Shown: positions 24,175 through 34,265 of the stretch, piece by piece
Position numbering within the stretch: position 1 is the first letter of the stretch
Layout of the letters: each line of letters begins with the position of its first letter
Assembly: GCF_017874315.1 (NCBI RefSeq)
Contig: NZ_JAGGLG010000017.1
Span: forward strand, 1-64,000
Reading direction: 5' to 3'
DNA: 64,000 bases
DNA from: Symbiobacterium terraclitae
Lineage (GTDB): Bacteria; Bacillota; Sulfobacillia; Symbiobacteriales; Symbiobacteriaceae
Program-made: the position numbers and the translations under genes
Notes under the pieces: generated by a model
Databases searched by the model: none
Seen by the model: the letters and a program-made list of their open reading frames with translations, nothing else
Told to the model about the DNA's origin: nothing

Positions 24175-25638
24175 TCAGGGGTCGCTCTCGTCGCGCAGCG
24201 AGCGCACCTCGAGCCCGCCGGTCAACAGGATGTGCAGGTGGTCACCGGTGACCGCCACGTCCACGGGGATCGCATCCAGCGGCTCTGCGTGACGCCAGGT
24301 GCCGGCGGCGTCGATCACCCAGACTCCGGCACTGCCGTCGTCGCCGACCACCACCGCTGCCAGGTCGTTGTCCAAAGCGGCCGTGGCCCGCAGAATCGTC
24401 CCGCCGGCGGCTTCCGCCAGCCACAGGGTCTCGCCGGTCTCAGCACGGACCAGGGCGGCCGTCTGCGGGTTCCACGCCAGCACGGCGCCGCTGCCTGTGC
24501 CCACGATCTCATCCGGGGCGAAGGGGAAGCTCCAGACATGGGCACCCGAACGGTCGTACACCTGCCGCCCGGCCGCCACCCGGCTCCCGCCCGCGAGGAA
24601 GGCGAGGGCGGAGCCGTCAGCCTCCACGTCCTGTTCCATCATCAGGGCGAGGCTGGACGAGTAGACCTGCAGTCGGGGTCGCGGCATACCCGTGAGCACC
24701 GCCAGGGATCCATCCTCGGCGAGGGCGATGGCCTCAGCCTGCAGCCCGTCGAGCACGTGCACCTGCACATCGCCCGCGTAGACCTTCACCCCGCTGGCGT
24801 CCGCCACGGCCACCCGGTCGGCGGCCACGGCCACCCGGGCAGGCGCCTTGTCCAGCTCGAGCGAACCGGCGGGCTGACCGTCCGCCCTGAAGCGGGACAC
24901 GACGTTGCCGCTCACGACCGCAGGCTCCCCGGCCGGGCCGTCGGCGAGCGCCGTGGGCTCCGGCGCCACCGGCTCCTCGGCCAGGACGTTGCCGGCCTGG
25001 TCCACCACCTGCAGGGCCATGGAGTTGAGCACGGCGACCTTCCCGTCCTGCAGCGGGGTGAGGTCGACCATCGTCGGCTGGACGGACATGGTCATGACGG
25101 GGGGTGCACCTGCGGTCCCGCCGGTGTCGCCGCGCGCGGGGTCATCCGACCCGGACTTCGTCTTCAGCTCGTCAAGACTGAGAACCAGCTTCACCGGCTC
25201 CACCGGGGCCATGGTGGCGGTGAACGCGCCGGGCGCCTCGGGCGGCGCGGTCTCACCCGACTTGCTCTGCGCATCCGCTGTCTGCAGGTTGAGCTCTCCA
25301 CCCGCCCCGGGCGCCGCCATGATCCGGAGTTCGCTCGATCCCGACCGGTCGGTGATGGCGGTGGAGGCCGCCTCCGGGGCGGACCCGCCGGAGAGGTCGC
25401 CCGGGCGGTCGGGGAGCAGGTTCACGGCGAGGATCAGCGCCGCGGCCGCGGCGGTGACCCAGTAGACGGGCCTCAGCGACTGCCGGCGGGGCGGGTCAGG
25501 AGTGGCCGCGGGCTCCTTCTCGGCCGCGATGCGCTCCAGCACAGCCTGGCGCATGGCGGGCGTGAAGGTCCAGCCCTCGAGCGACCGGTCCACACCGGCC
25601 TTGATCGCCTGGCGCAGTTCCCTGTCGAGGTCGCTCAC
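24175..25638 (-). CDS. Probable anti-sigma factor with external beta-propeller-like domain
   Basis: This 487-residue protein has a cytoplasmic N-terminus of about 55 residues (MSDLDRELRQAIKAGVDRSLEGW...MRQAVLERIAAEKE), one membrane helix (about 57-76, RPVYWVTAAAAALILAVNLL), a Ser/Pro/Ala-rich stretch (about 80-170), then a C-terminal half of repeated short strands such as VAVADASGVKVYAGDVQVHVL, which suggests a beta-propeller outside the membrane. Its start overlaps the stop of the ECF sigma gene by 4 bp (ATGA). Position and topology fit a membrane anti-sigma factor, but I cannot see a classical zinc-binding anti-sigma motif. The signal sensed by the outer domain is unknown. Confidence 0.72.
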   Translation of the reverse strand: MSDLDRELRQAIKAGVDRSLEGWTFTPAMRQAVLERIAAEKEPAATPDPPRRQSLRPVYWVTAAAAALILAVNLLPDRPGDLSGGSAPEAASTAITDRSGSSELRIMAAPGAGGELNLQTADAQSKSGETAPPEAPGAFTATMAPVEPVKLVLSLDELKTKSGSDDPARGDTGGTAGAPPVMTMSVQPTMVDLTPLQDGKVAVLNSMALQVVDQAGNVLAEEPVAPEPTALADGPAGEPAVVSGNVVSRFRADGQPAGSLELDKAPARVAVAADRVAVADASGVKVYAGDVQVHVLDGLQAEAIALAEDGSLAVLTGMPRPRLQVYSSSLALMMEQDVEADGSALAFLAGGSRVAAGRQVYDRSGAHVWSFPFAPDEIVGTGSGAVLAWNPQTAALVRAETGETLWLAEAAGGTILRATAALDNDLAAVVVGDDGSAGVWVIDAAGTWRHAEPLDAIPVDVAVTGDHLHILLTGGLEVRSLRDESDP

Positions 25639-26195
25639 CGGGCCACACCCCCTTTCTGCAGCATCTGTTTCAGCATGGCCCGTGCACGGAACAGGCGCGT
25701 TTTGATGGTGTTCTCGTTCTGCCCCGTCACCTCGGCAATCTCCACCGTGGTGAGATCGTGGTAGTAGTAGAGTATTACCACTTCCCGATACGGCTCGGAA
25801 AGCTGCATGACGTACGCCATCAGCCGATCCCGCTCGTCACTGAGAACGGCCGCCTCTTCGGGATCTGTACCCGTCGCGTCCGGCTCGACTTCCGTGCCAG
25901 CGGCGCGCGGATCGTCGGTGGGCAACAGCCGCCGCCACCAGGCGCTGCGCGCCTTGTCGCGGCAGAGGTTGACCGTGATGCGATACAGCCAGGTATAGGC
26001 CGAGCTCTCGCCACGGAACGAATCCCAGTTGCGGTAGGCCTTGATGAAGACCTCCTGGGCCACGTCCTCGGCGAGGTGCCGGTCTTTCAGGTAATAGTAG
26101 GCCAGGTGGAGTACCTTCGTGCCGTACTCCCGCATCAGGCGGTCTATGGCGGCCGACCGGTCCGCTGGCGGGGCTGCCCTATCGGTCTGCGACAT
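25635..26195 (-). CDS. ECF RNA polymerase sigma factor (SigW-like)
   Basis: This 186-residue protein has sigma region 2 (LAYYYLKDRHLAEDVAQEVFIKAYRNWDSFRGESSAYTWLYRITVN) and sigma region 4 (LSEPYREVVILYYYHDLTTVEIAEVTGQNENTIKTRLFRARAMLK), joined by an acidic linker; no region 1 or 3. ATG 26195 begins MSQTDRAAP and has GGGAG upstream; the frame extends 63 codons further but that part is not sigma-like. It is translationally coupled to the downstream anti-sigma gene, the usual pairing in which the anti-sigma factor holds it inactive at the membrane. Confidence 0.93.
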   Translation of the reverse strand: MSQTDRAAPPADRSAAIDRLMREYGTKVLHLAYYYLKDRHLAEDVAQEVFIKAYRNWDSFRGESSAYTWLYRITVNLCRDKARSAWWRRLLPTDDPRAAGTEVEPDATGTDPEEAAVLSDERDRLMAYVMQLSEPYREVVILYYYHDLTTVEIAEVTGQNENTIKTRLFRARAMLKQMLQKGGVAR

Positions 26196-26294
26196 TGAGG
26201 CGTCTCCCTTCGCGTGGGTCGTATCCCCTGTTTGACGAAGGTTTACGCCGTGCAGTTGCCGGGCACCTGCCGGAACCAGCCTTTCACCGTGACT

Positions 26295-26322
26295 GACGTG
26301 GGCATGGGGATGTCCCGTTTCA
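26295..26322 (-). promoter_or_regulatory. Possible ECF autoregulatory promoter
   Basis: On the minus strand TGAAAC (26322-26317) is followed after 18 bp by CGTC (26298-26295), about 100 bp before the sigma gene. Both elements resemble SigW-class promoters, but the usual spacing is about 16 bp. Weak support only. Confidence 0.3.
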
Positions 26323-26453
26323 CGTTCGACAATGGTTTCGATCACCGGCGCCGTTCTCGCACAACTTTCGCCCAGTTTCGGCACGGCGGCAGGCGGTCGC
26401 GGGTGGTGTCGAGAACGAAATAGGAAACAACCCTGGAGGAGGCTGGATGACCG

Positions 26454-27266
26454 GTGAACGAACTGTGGCGATCGTTAGGGCTGGAAGGCAAGCGGGCCAT
26501 CATCATCCACCACGACGACCTGGGCCTCACCCATGCCCAGGAGCAGGCGTACGAACGGCTCGGCCTGCCCACCGGATCGGTGATGGTGCCGGGGCCGTGG
26601 GCGCCGCGCCCCCGGCAGGGCGACCTGGGCGTGCACGTCACCCTGACCAGCGAGTGGCCCGCTCCCCGGCTGCGGCCGCTCACCGGGGGCGCGTCGCTGC
26701 GCGACGCGGCGGGGTACCTACCCGCCACGCTGGAGGCCGCCTGGCGGCAGCTGGACCCCGGGGAGGCCGCTGCCGAGATGCGGGCACAACTGGAGGCGGC
26801 CCTTGCCCTGGGCATCGACGTGACGCACCTGGACACGCACATGGGCGCCGTCCTGCGCCCCGACCTCGCCGCGGCCTACCACAGCCTGGCCGTCGAGCAC
26901 CGGCTCCCCGCGCTGCTGCCGGACGAGGCGAGCTACGAAATGCTGCCGGAGCCGTTCCGGCAGGACCTGGTCGCGCTCTGTGAGCGCTCCCCGCTGCCGC
27001 GGCTGCGCATCGTGGACGGCTACCACATTCCGCCGGCCGAGCGCAAGGCGTGGTACTGCGACACGCTGAGCCGCCTGGGCCCGGGCGTCTATCACCTCAT
27101 CCACCACGCCGCCGTGCCCACCGACGAGGGGCGCGCCCTGGCCGACTGGGAGGGGCGCCAGGCCGACCTGGAGGCCCTGCAGGATCCCGACGTGCGGCGG
27201 GTGCTGGCTGAGTTTGTCCTGATCACCTACCGCGACGTGCGGGACGCCCTGAGGAGGGTCATGTGA
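26454..27266 (+). CDS. YdjC/ChbG-family carbohydrate deacetylase
   Basis: This 270-residue protein has the YdjC layout: the metal-binding Asp pair in IIIHHDDLGLTHAQ, GVHVTLTSEWP, and the His-x-x-x-His-type motif THLDTHMG. ChbG removes an N-acetyl group from chitooligosaccharides; other members act on other acetylated sugars. The start is GTG 26454, with GGAGGAGG about 12 nt upstream. It overlaps the next gene, a GPH sugar transporter, by 1-4 bp, so a joint job in uptake and deacetylation of an amino-sugar is likely but inferred. Confidence 0.87.
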   Translation: MNELWRSLGLEGKRAIIIHHDDLGLTHAQEQAYERLGLPTGSVMVPGPWAPRPRQGDLGVHVTLTSEWPAPRLRPLTGGASLRDAAGYLPATLEAAWRQLDPGEAAAEMRAQLEAALALGIDVTHLDTHMGAVLRPDLAAAYHSLAVEHRLPALLPDEASYEMLPEPFRQDLVALCERSPLPRLRIVDGYHIPPAERKAWYCDTLSRLGPGVYHLIHHAAVPTDEGRALADWEGRQADLEALQDPDVRRVLAEFVLITYRDVRDALRRVM

Positions 27267-28573
27267 TGCCGGGCGAGGGCGGGCCGCTGTCCCCGGGGCC
27301 TTCCCGATCCGGCAGAACCGCGTGGCTGTACGGGCTGGGGATGCTCGGCATCTCGATTCCCGTGATGGCGTTCGAGAACCACATCGTCTTCCACTACGTG
27401 GACGGGCTCGGTCTGGCACTGGGGATGGCCGGGCTGGCCCGCACGATCAACTCCGTGTGGAACGCCCTGAACGATCCTCTCTTCGGCTACCTCTCGGATC
27501 GCACCAGAACCCGTTGGGGCCGCCGCCGTCCCTGGCTGATGGCCGGCCTGCCGCTGTTCCTGCTCACCTTCATCATGGGCTTCTGGGTTCCCGCCGCCTT
27601 CCAGGCCGGCGCCCGGCTCTTCGCCTGGTTCCTGGCGGCGCTGGTGCTGCAGGAGACCTTCGCCACCGTGATGTGGACCAACTTCTCCTCCCTGTATCCC
27701 GAGCTGTTCCGGGAGCACCGGGAGCGGTCCCGCGCCGCCGCCGTCAAGCACGGCTTCCAGCTGCTGGCCATGATCGTGGGGATCGCCCTCACGCCGATGG
27801 TCATGGGGCTCCTGGGACCGGCAGGGATGGCCCTCCTGTTTGCGGCGCTGGCCGCCGTCCTGGTGCCGGCGTCGGTGACCGGCTGCCCCGAGGACCCCGC
27901 GGCCAGCGAGGCGGAACCGCTGGGCCTGACCGAGGCCTTCCGGCAGACCCTCACCGACCGGGCATTCTGGATCTACGCCCTCTCGGCGACGATGACCCAG
28001 TTCACCTTCGGCCTCCTGGGCGCCGGCATGACCTTCTACGCCAAGTACACGCTCGGTCTCGACGCCGCCATGACCACCGTGCTCTTTGGGATGGTCTTCC
28101 TGACGGCCATCCCCACCGTCGCCCTCTGGTCCTGGTTCTGCCGAACCCGGGGCGGCAAGCGGGCGTGGGTGACCGCCCTGGCCACGCTGGTGGTCGCCTC
28201 GGCCCTGCTGGCGCTCGGGCGGGACCTGTGGACGGGACTGGCGGCCGGCGCCGTCTTCGGGGCGGGAATGAGCGGCGTGCTGGTGACGACCGAGGTGATC
28301 CTGGCCTGGGTGATCGACCAGGACGCCGAGCGCACCGGCAGGCGGCGGGAAGGCGTCTACTACGCGGTCAACGGCTTCGTCACCCGCATCTCCGGGGCGC
28401 TGCAGGGGCTGGCCTGGGGGCTCCTCCCCCTCCTGTTCGGCTACGTGAGCGGCGACCAGCCCGGGCCCATGCCGCACCACGCCTTCCGGTTCTTCATGAG
28501 CGCCTACCCGCTGGTCGCCTGCACTATCGCGCTGTTGATGGCCCGGCGCTTCCCCTCGCCGGTGCGAGGGTAG
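27266..28573 (+). CDS. GPH-family sugar:cation symporter (MFS)
   Basis: This 435-residue protein has about 12 membrane helices and the GPH signature near the first loop, NDPLFGYLSDRTRTRWGRRRPW. GPH transporters bring in glycosides or pentosides with H+ or Na+. ATG 27266 (or GTG 27263) overlaps the stop of the deacetylase gene. The C-terminal half has the long central loop usual for the family. The substrate cannot be read from sequence. It is followed by a terminator. Confidence 0.9.
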   Translation: MPGEGGPLSPGPSRSGRTAWLYGLGMLGISIPVMAFENHIVFHYVDGLGLALGMAGLARTINSVWNALNDPLFGYLSDRTRTRWGRRRPWLMAGLPLFLLTFIMGFWVPAAFQAGARLFAWFLAALVLQETFATVMWTNFSSLYPELFREHRERSRAAAVKHGFQLLAMIVGIALTPMVMGLLGPAGMALLFAALAAVLVPASVTGCPEDPAASEAEPLGLTEAFRQTLTDRAFWIYALSATMTQFTFGLLGAGMTFYAKYTLGLDAAMTTVLFGMVFLTAIPTVALWSWFCRTRGGKRAWVTALATLVVASALLALGRDLWTGLAAGAVFGAGMSGVLVTTEVILAWVIDQDAERTGRRREGVYYAVNGFVTRISGALQGLAWGLLPLLFGYVSGDQPGPMPHHAFRFFMSAYPLVACTIALLMARRFPSPVRG

Positions 28574-28620
28574 GCGGCGCTCCCGCCACCGCGTCGGCGG
28601 AGGGCCCTCATGGCGCACCC

Positions 28621-28652
28621 GCCGCCCGGCAGGAAGGCGACTGCCGGGCGGC
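28621..28652 (+). terminator. Terminator after the transporter
   Basis: A perfect 12-bp stem gccgcccggcag/ctgccgggcggc (28621-28632 with 28641-28652) has an 8-nt loop, followed by the modest T content of caattgttag. Confidence 0.5.
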
Positions 28653-28691
28653 CAATTGTTAGTGGAACGAACTATTGGAGGGGGAGATCGC

Positions 28692-30758
28692 TTGTCCACC
28701 CGCCGGAGACTCTCCGTTGAGGACCTGCTCGCCATCAAGCTGGCCGGAGACTGCCAGATTGCCCCTGACGGGAACCGCGTGGCGTACGTGCTCCAGGAGA
28801 TCGACAAGGAGAAAAATGAGTACACCTCCGCGATCTGGCTGGCCCGGGAGGGCGCCGAGCCGGTGCGCTTCACGGGCGGCCGGAAGGACACGCAGCCCCG
28901 CTGGTCCCCCGACGGCCGTCACCTGGTCTTCGTCTCCAACCGCAGCGGGTCCAACCAGCTGTGGCTCCTGTCGCTGGACGGTGGCGAGGCCCGGCAGCTG
29001 ACCCGCGTCAAGGGCGGCGTCTCCAACCCCGTCTGGAGCCCAGACGGGCGCACCATCGCCTTCACGGCTAACCTGACCTCAGCCGGCCTGCAGCCCGAAG
29101 GGAAGGATGAGGACGAGAAGGACCTCTACAAGAAGTTCACCAAGGACGTCAAGGTGATCACCCGCCTGCAGTACAAGATGGACGGCGTGGGCTTCTACAC
29201 CGAGGAGCGCAAGCACATCTGCACCATCGGCGTGGACGGCGGCGAGCCGAAGCAGCTGACCTTCGGCGACTTCGACCACCTGGACGTCAGCTGGACCCCC
29301 GACGGCGCCGGGCTGCTCTTCGCCGCCAACCGGCGTGAGGACCGGGACTGGTACCCCGGCCACGTCGACATCTGGTACCTGCCGGTATCCGGCGGCGAGC
29401 CCGAGCGGCTCACTCCGGGCGACGGGACGCTGACCTGCTCCGGTCCGGTCGCCTCCCCGGACGGGCGGCTGATCGCGTTCCTGGCCCGCGACCCCGCCGA
29501 GTCCGGCTACTGCCCCACCGGCCTCTACGTGCTGGAGCGGGCCACGGGCGCCATCCGCCAGCTGGCAGGCGACCTCGACCGCCCCTTCGTCAACGAGGCC
29601 TCCTCCGACCTGGTCGCCCCCGCCGGGGGCCGGCTCACCTGGTCGCCGGATTCCCGCTGGATATACGGCATCGTGTCGGACGGCGGGCAGGTGCACCTGG
29701 TGCGGGTCGGGGCCGCCACGGGCGCGGTCGTGCCCGTGACCGGCGGCGACCGCGTGATCCAGGCCTTCTCCCTCACGCCGGACTGCCGCCGGGCGGCCCT
29801 GGCCTTCGCCACGCCGCAGTCGCCGGGGGACATCTACCTGGCCCGGCTGGACGAGCCGCATCCCGCACCGGTCGTGCCCAACGCCGGCACGGTGCTGCGC
29901 GGGGGCGGCGTCAGCGAGGTGCGGCTGACCGCGCACAACGATGCGCTGCTCCACCAGCTGGAGCTGACCGTGCCCGAGCGCTTCCAGGTGACGGCCGGCG
30001 AGGGCGAGCCCGCGGTGGACGCCTGGATTCTCCCGCCTGTGGGGATGGAGCCGGGAAAGAGGTATCCAACCGTGCTGGAGATCCACGGCGGGCCGATGGC
30101 GATGTACGGCGCCAACTTCTTCTTCGAGTTCCACTGGCTCGCGGCGCAGGGGTACGCCGTGGTCTACTCGAACCCCCGGGGCTCCCAGGGTTACGGCCAC
30201 GACTTCTGCCGGGCGATCCGGGCTGACTGGGGGAACAAGGATTACGCTGACGTCATGGCCGCCATCGAGGGTGCCGTGGCGCGCTTCCCCTTCGTGGACG
30301 GCGACCGGCTCGGCGTGGCCGGGGGCTCCTACGGGGGTTTCATGGTCAACTGGATCGTCAGCCACACCGACCGCTTCAAGGCGGCGGTCACGATGCGCTC
30401 GGTGGTCAACCGCTGGTCTGCGATGGGCACGTCGGATGTGGGCTACGACCGCCTGCGCCAGTTCGGCACCGAGAACTGGTGGGAAGTCGAGAACCTGGGC
30501 CCCTACCTGAAGCAGTCGCCGCTCGTGCACGCCTCGCGCGTCAACACCCCGCTGCTCATCGAGCACCAGGAGAACGACATGCGCTGCCCCATCGACCAGG
30601 GCGAGCAGCTGTACGCGGCGCTGAAGTACCAGAGGAAGCCTGTGAAGTTCGTCCGGTACCCGGGCGAGTTCCACGGGATGAGCCGCACGGGCAAGCCCTG
30701 GCACCGGGTGCACCGGCTGCGGATGATCGCCGAGTGGTTTGAGGAGTACTTGAAGTAG
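28692..30758 (+). CDS. S9 family (acylaminoacyl-type) prolyl oligopeptidase
   Basis: The 688-residue protein has an N-terminal beta-propeller (about 1-420) with repeated WSPDG blades (RWSPDGRHLVFVSNRSG, VWSPDGRTIAFTA) and a C-terminal alpha/beta hydrolase. The nucleophile is in GGSYGGFM, the Asp region is HQENDMRCP and the His is in GEFHGMSRTGKPWHRVHRL. TTG 28692 has GGAGGGGGAG 5 nt before it. There is no signal peptide, so it is a cytoplasmic peptidase removing N-terminal acylated or other residues from short peptides. It appears monocistronic. Confidence 0.94.
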   Translation: MSTRRRLSVEDLLAIKLAGDCQIAPDGNRVAYVLQEIDKEKNEYTSAIWLAREGAEPVRFTGGRKDTQPRWSPDGRHLVFVSNRSGSNQLWLLSLDGGEARQLTRVKGGVSNPVWSPDGRTIAFTANLTSAGLQPEGKDEDEKDLYKKFTKDVKVITRLQYKMDGVGFYTEERKHICTIGVDGGEPKQLTFGDFDHLDVSWTPDGAGLLFAANRREDRDWYPGHVDIWYLPVSGGEPERLTPGDGTLTCSGPVASPDGRLIAFLARDPAESGYCPTGLYVLERATGAIRQLAGDLDRPFVNEASSDLVAPAGGRLTWSPDSRWIYGIVSDGGQVHLVRVGAATGAVVPVTGGDRVIQAFSLTPDCRRAALAFATPQSPGDIYLARLDEPHPAPVVPNAGTVLRGGGVSEVRLTAHNDALLHQLELTVPERFQVTAGEGEPAVDAWILPPVGMEPGKRYPTVLEIHGGPMAMYGANFFFEFHWLAAQGYAVVYSNPRGSQGYGHDFCRAIRADWGNKDYADVMAAIEGAVARFPFVDGDRLGVAGGSYGGFMVNWIVSHTDRFKAAVTMRSVVNRWSAMGTSDVGYDRLRQFGTENWWEVENLGPYLKQSPLVHASRVNTPLLIEHQENDMRCPIDQGEQLYAALKYQRKPVKFVRYPGEFHGMSRTGKPWHRVHRLRMIAEWFEEYLK

Positions 30759-30765
30759 GCGCAGT

Positions 30766-30796
30766 AACCCCCGACCGGACGGGCCGGCCGGGGGTT
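30766..30796. terminator. Hairpin between convergent genes
   Basis: aacccccg (30766-30773) pairs with cgggggtt (30789-30796), and the interior is also GC-rich. It lies 8 bp after the peptidase stop and 17 bp before the thioesterase stop, so it serves both. Confidence 0.55.
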
Positions 30797-30812
30797 CCGC
30801 GTCATGCCGTGC

Positions 30813-31253
30813 TCAGTCCCGCGGCTCCGGTCCGTCCACGTCTGGATCCATCGCCGTCCGGGCCCCGGGCCGCGGCTCGACCGCGCCGTGCTTGACGAAG
30901 AACGTGGCCAGCGCCTTGGCCACCAGCGTGCCCCGCACGTCCTCGATCTCCGCCTCCGCGACCGCCGTGGTGCCCCCGAGGTGGAGCGTCCGGGCGCGGG
31001 CCAGCAAGTCGCCCCGGCCGGGGGCGATGAAGTTGACCTTCATCTCAATCGTGGCGACGGCATCGCCCGGCTTGAGCGCGCTGCGCAGGGCTGTGCCGAT
31101 GGCCGCGTCGGCCAGGGTGCACAGCGCACCCCCGTGCACGATGCCCAGGTTGTTCAGCGTGTGCTCGCTGGCCGGCATGCGCACGACACTCCGGCCGTGG
31201 CCCGCCTCCACCACCTCTGCGCCGATGACCTCACGAAACGGAATGCGCCCCAT
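30813..31253 (-). CDS. PaaI-type hotdog thioesterase
   Basis: This 146-residue protein has the 4HBT/PaaI core: NNLGIVHGGALCTLADAAIGTAL, with the Asp-bearing helix, then VATIEMKVNFIAPGRGDLLARAR. It hydrolyses acyl- or aryl-CoA thioesters. The last 20 residues are Pro/Asp-rich and disordered. It is monocistronic. Substrate unknown. Confidence 0.9.
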   Translation of the reverse strand: MGRIPFREVIGAEVVEAGHGRSVVRMPASEHTLNNLGIVHGGALCTLADAAIGTALRSALKPGDAVATIEMKVNFIAPGRGDLLARARTLHLGGTTAVAEAEIEDVRGTLVAKALATFFVKHGAVEPRPGARTAMDPDVDGPEPRD

Positions 31254-31378
31254 GGCGGCGCCTCCCTTCTTCGATACATCGAATGTTTAGATCATGATAC
31301 TTAACGGAGTGTCCGTGGGCAACCGTGGGCGCAAGCAGGCGTTGCCAACCCCGTCTCGAAGATGCCATGCACACTGAA

Positions 31379-31400
31379 GCCAGGGCACCCCTGCCCTGGC
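31379..31400 (-). terminator. Terminator of the rnf operon
   Basis: A perfect 9-bp stem gccagggca/tgccctggc (31379-31387 with 31392-31400) with a cccc loop lies 14 bp past the last gene of the operon on the minus strand. U-tract weak. Confidence 0.5.
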
Positions 31401-31413
31401 CCCTTAGCACTGC

Positions 31414-32361
31414 CTATCGGAGAATGGCATCCGGGCCGCCGCCCCCGCTTCCGACTACCTGGATCACGACCCGGTACGGCACGCACACCAGCATGTCGCC
31501 GGGGGCCGAGATCCACCCGGTGAGCACGCAGACCTGATCGGGGCAGTCGGACTCCCTCACCCGCACCGCGCCTCCGGACACTTCCACGACCAGGTGACCG
31601 CCGGCCGCATCGAGGGGATAGACAGCATCCTGACTCAGATCGATCGTGCGCCAGGTGCTGCCCGCCACCATCACCACCGCATGTGTGGGCTGGCCCGCGG
31701 CGGAGGTCGACCACGTGCGTCCGAAGGTCAGGAGCAGGGCCAGTGCCACGGCACCGGCCGCCGGCAGTAGATCGGCTGGGCGCAGGATCCGGGGGTCGCC
31801 GGTGGCCGCGCCGCCGAGTACCGCTCCACCGTCCGCGGGCGCGCCGGCGGCCCGGAGGCGGCGGAGGAGCACCGCCACCAGGACGCCGGTGAGGAGGCCC
31901 ACCGGCGGGCCCAGGAGCAGGAGCGGCGGCAGCAGGAACATGACGCCGGGAGTCGCCGTGACGAGCGCCGCGGCCGCAATCTGCCCCACGTGGTGGGCAA
32001 CGGCGCCGGCGGCACTGACGCCTGCGACGCCGAGCGGACGCACCCGGGAGAGCGCAGCCATCACGGCCCAGGCCATCAGCCCGCCGGCGCCGCCGACGAG
32101 GAATGCGGGACCAAAGAGGCCCCCGCTGAACGCCTGGACCAGGAAGAACCGCGCGGCCCAGACCGCGAAGCCCGCCCCCGGTCCCCCCAGGGCGAGGGCG
32201 GCGAGCGTGGCGGCGTTGGCCAGCCCCCAGCGGACACCCGGCAGGGGCGCCGGGGGCGGCAGCTGCCGCTCAAGAAGGGCAAGGGCCAGCCCCACGGCGG
32301 TCAGCAGGCCAAGCCGGGCCAGTTGACGGGTACTGTGCGAGTTCCGGGTACCTCGTGCCAC
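31414..32361 (-). CDS. Fusion of a Gx-type membrane protein and a NusG-II domain
   Basis: The 315-residue protein joins two families usually encoded as neighbours. Residues 1 to about 175 are Gx/Hpre_diP_synt_I-like: several membrane helices with RWGLANAATLAALALGG and AHHVGQIAAAALV. A further helix lies at about 200-215. Residues about 225-315 are NusG domain II-like, with a VRESDCPDQVCVLTG Cys-x4-Cys motif and MLVCVPYRVVIQV. The first family was named as heptaprenyl diphosphate synthase component I, but its members are membrane proteins of unclear role. It lies 30 bp after apbE at the end of the rnf operon, so a role in Rnf or flavin maturation is possible. Confidence 0.82.
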   Translation of the reverse strand: MARGTRNSHSTRQLARLGLLTAVGLALALLERQLPPPAPLPGVRWGLANAATLAALALGGPGAGFAVWAARFFLVQAFSGGLFGPAFLVGGAGGLMAWAVMAALSRVRPLGVAGVSAAGAVAHHVGQIAAAALVTATPGVMFLLPPLLLLGPPVGLLTGVLVAVLLRRLRAAGAPADGGAVLGGAATGDPRILRPADLLPAAGAVALALLLTFGRTWSTSAAGQPTHAVVMVAGSTWRTIDLSQDAVYPLDAAGGHLVVEVSGGAVRVRESDCPDQVCVLTGWISAPGDMLVCVPYRVVIQVVGSGGGGPDAILR

Positions 32362-32391
32362 AGGGTCACCCCCCCTCGCCCCTCTCCGGAA

Positions 32392-33408
<1,017 letters not shown>

Positions 33409-33433
33409 GGCGCATCCCTCCGTTTTCCCGGCA

Positions 33434-34249
33434 CTACACCGCCTGGACAACCGGCACGTTGTGCGTGAAGACGATGCACTTCGTCGGGCACTTCTCCACG
33501 CACGTCCCGCAGCCGTCGCAGCCGGCGGGGTCGATGCAGGCCACGTTGTTCACCAGCGAGATCGTCTTCTGCGGGCAGCTGCGCACGCAGAGGCCGCAGG
33601 CGATGCAGCCGGCGGAGCAGGCCTTGCGCACCTGCGGACCCTTGTCCAGGTTCCGGCAGGAGACCAGGGTGGGCTGCGAGGCAGGCACCAGGGCCATGAT
33701 GTTCTTCGGGCACTCCTGCGTGCAGATGCCGCAGCTGGTGCACTTCTCCCGGTCCACGACGGGCAGGCCGGCCTCGTCGTCCATCGCCAGGGCGTCGAAC
33801 GGGCAGGCCCGCACGCAGGTGCCCAGGCCGACGCAGCCGTAGGAGCAGGCCCTCGGACCCCCGCCGGGCATGATCGCCGCCGCCCGGCAGTCCGCAATGC
33901 CCAGGTACTCATAGGATCGCCGGGCCGCCTGATTCGTACCCACGCAGTGGACGGCGACCACCATCCGCTCGCCGGCCACCGCCTCGAGGCCCAGCACCTC
34001 GGCCACCGCTGCCGCCGTGGCGGGCCCGCCGGCCGTGCAGCTGTCCGGCTTCGCCTCGCCCTTCACCAGGGCGGCGGCAAGCCCGTCGCAGCCAGGGAAG
34101 CCGCAGGCGCCGCAGTTGGCGCCGGGGAGCCGCTCGCGCACGGCGGCCACCCGCTCGTCGGGCGGGACCGCGATCTTCACCGCCACGAAGGCCAGGCCGG
34201 CGCCCAGCACCAGGCCCGCGCCTCCGAGTACAAGCGCTGCTGTCATCAT
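33434..34249 (-). CDS. rnfB: RnfB, ferredoxin-accepting subunit of the Rnf complex
   Basis: This 271-residue protein has an N-terminal membrane helix (about 4-26), the Fe4 domain (GANCGACGFPGCDGLA, with a further Cys in KPDSC), then a chain of cluster motifs: CSYGCVGLGTCVRACP, CTSCGICTQECP, CIACGLCVRSCP and CDGCGTCVEKCP. RnfB takes electrons from reduced ferredoxin. The number of clusters is at the high end, as in clostridial RnfB. ATG 34249; 16 bp after rnfA. Confidence 0.95.
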   Translation of the reverse strand: MMTAALVLGGAGLVLGAGLAFVAVKIAVPPDERVAAVRERLPGANCGACGFPGCDGLAAALVKGEAKPDSCTAGGPATAAAVAEVLGLEAVAGERMVVAVHCVGTNQAARRSYEYLGIADCRAAAIMPGGGPRACSYGCVGLGTCVRACPFDALAMDDEAGLPVVDREKCTSCGICTQECPKNIMALVPASQPTLVSCRNLDKGPQVRKACSAGCIACGLCVRSCPQKTISLVNNVACIDPAGCDGCGTCVEKCPTKCIVFTHNVPVVQAV

Positions 34250-34265
34250 CGCTCCATCACCTCGC

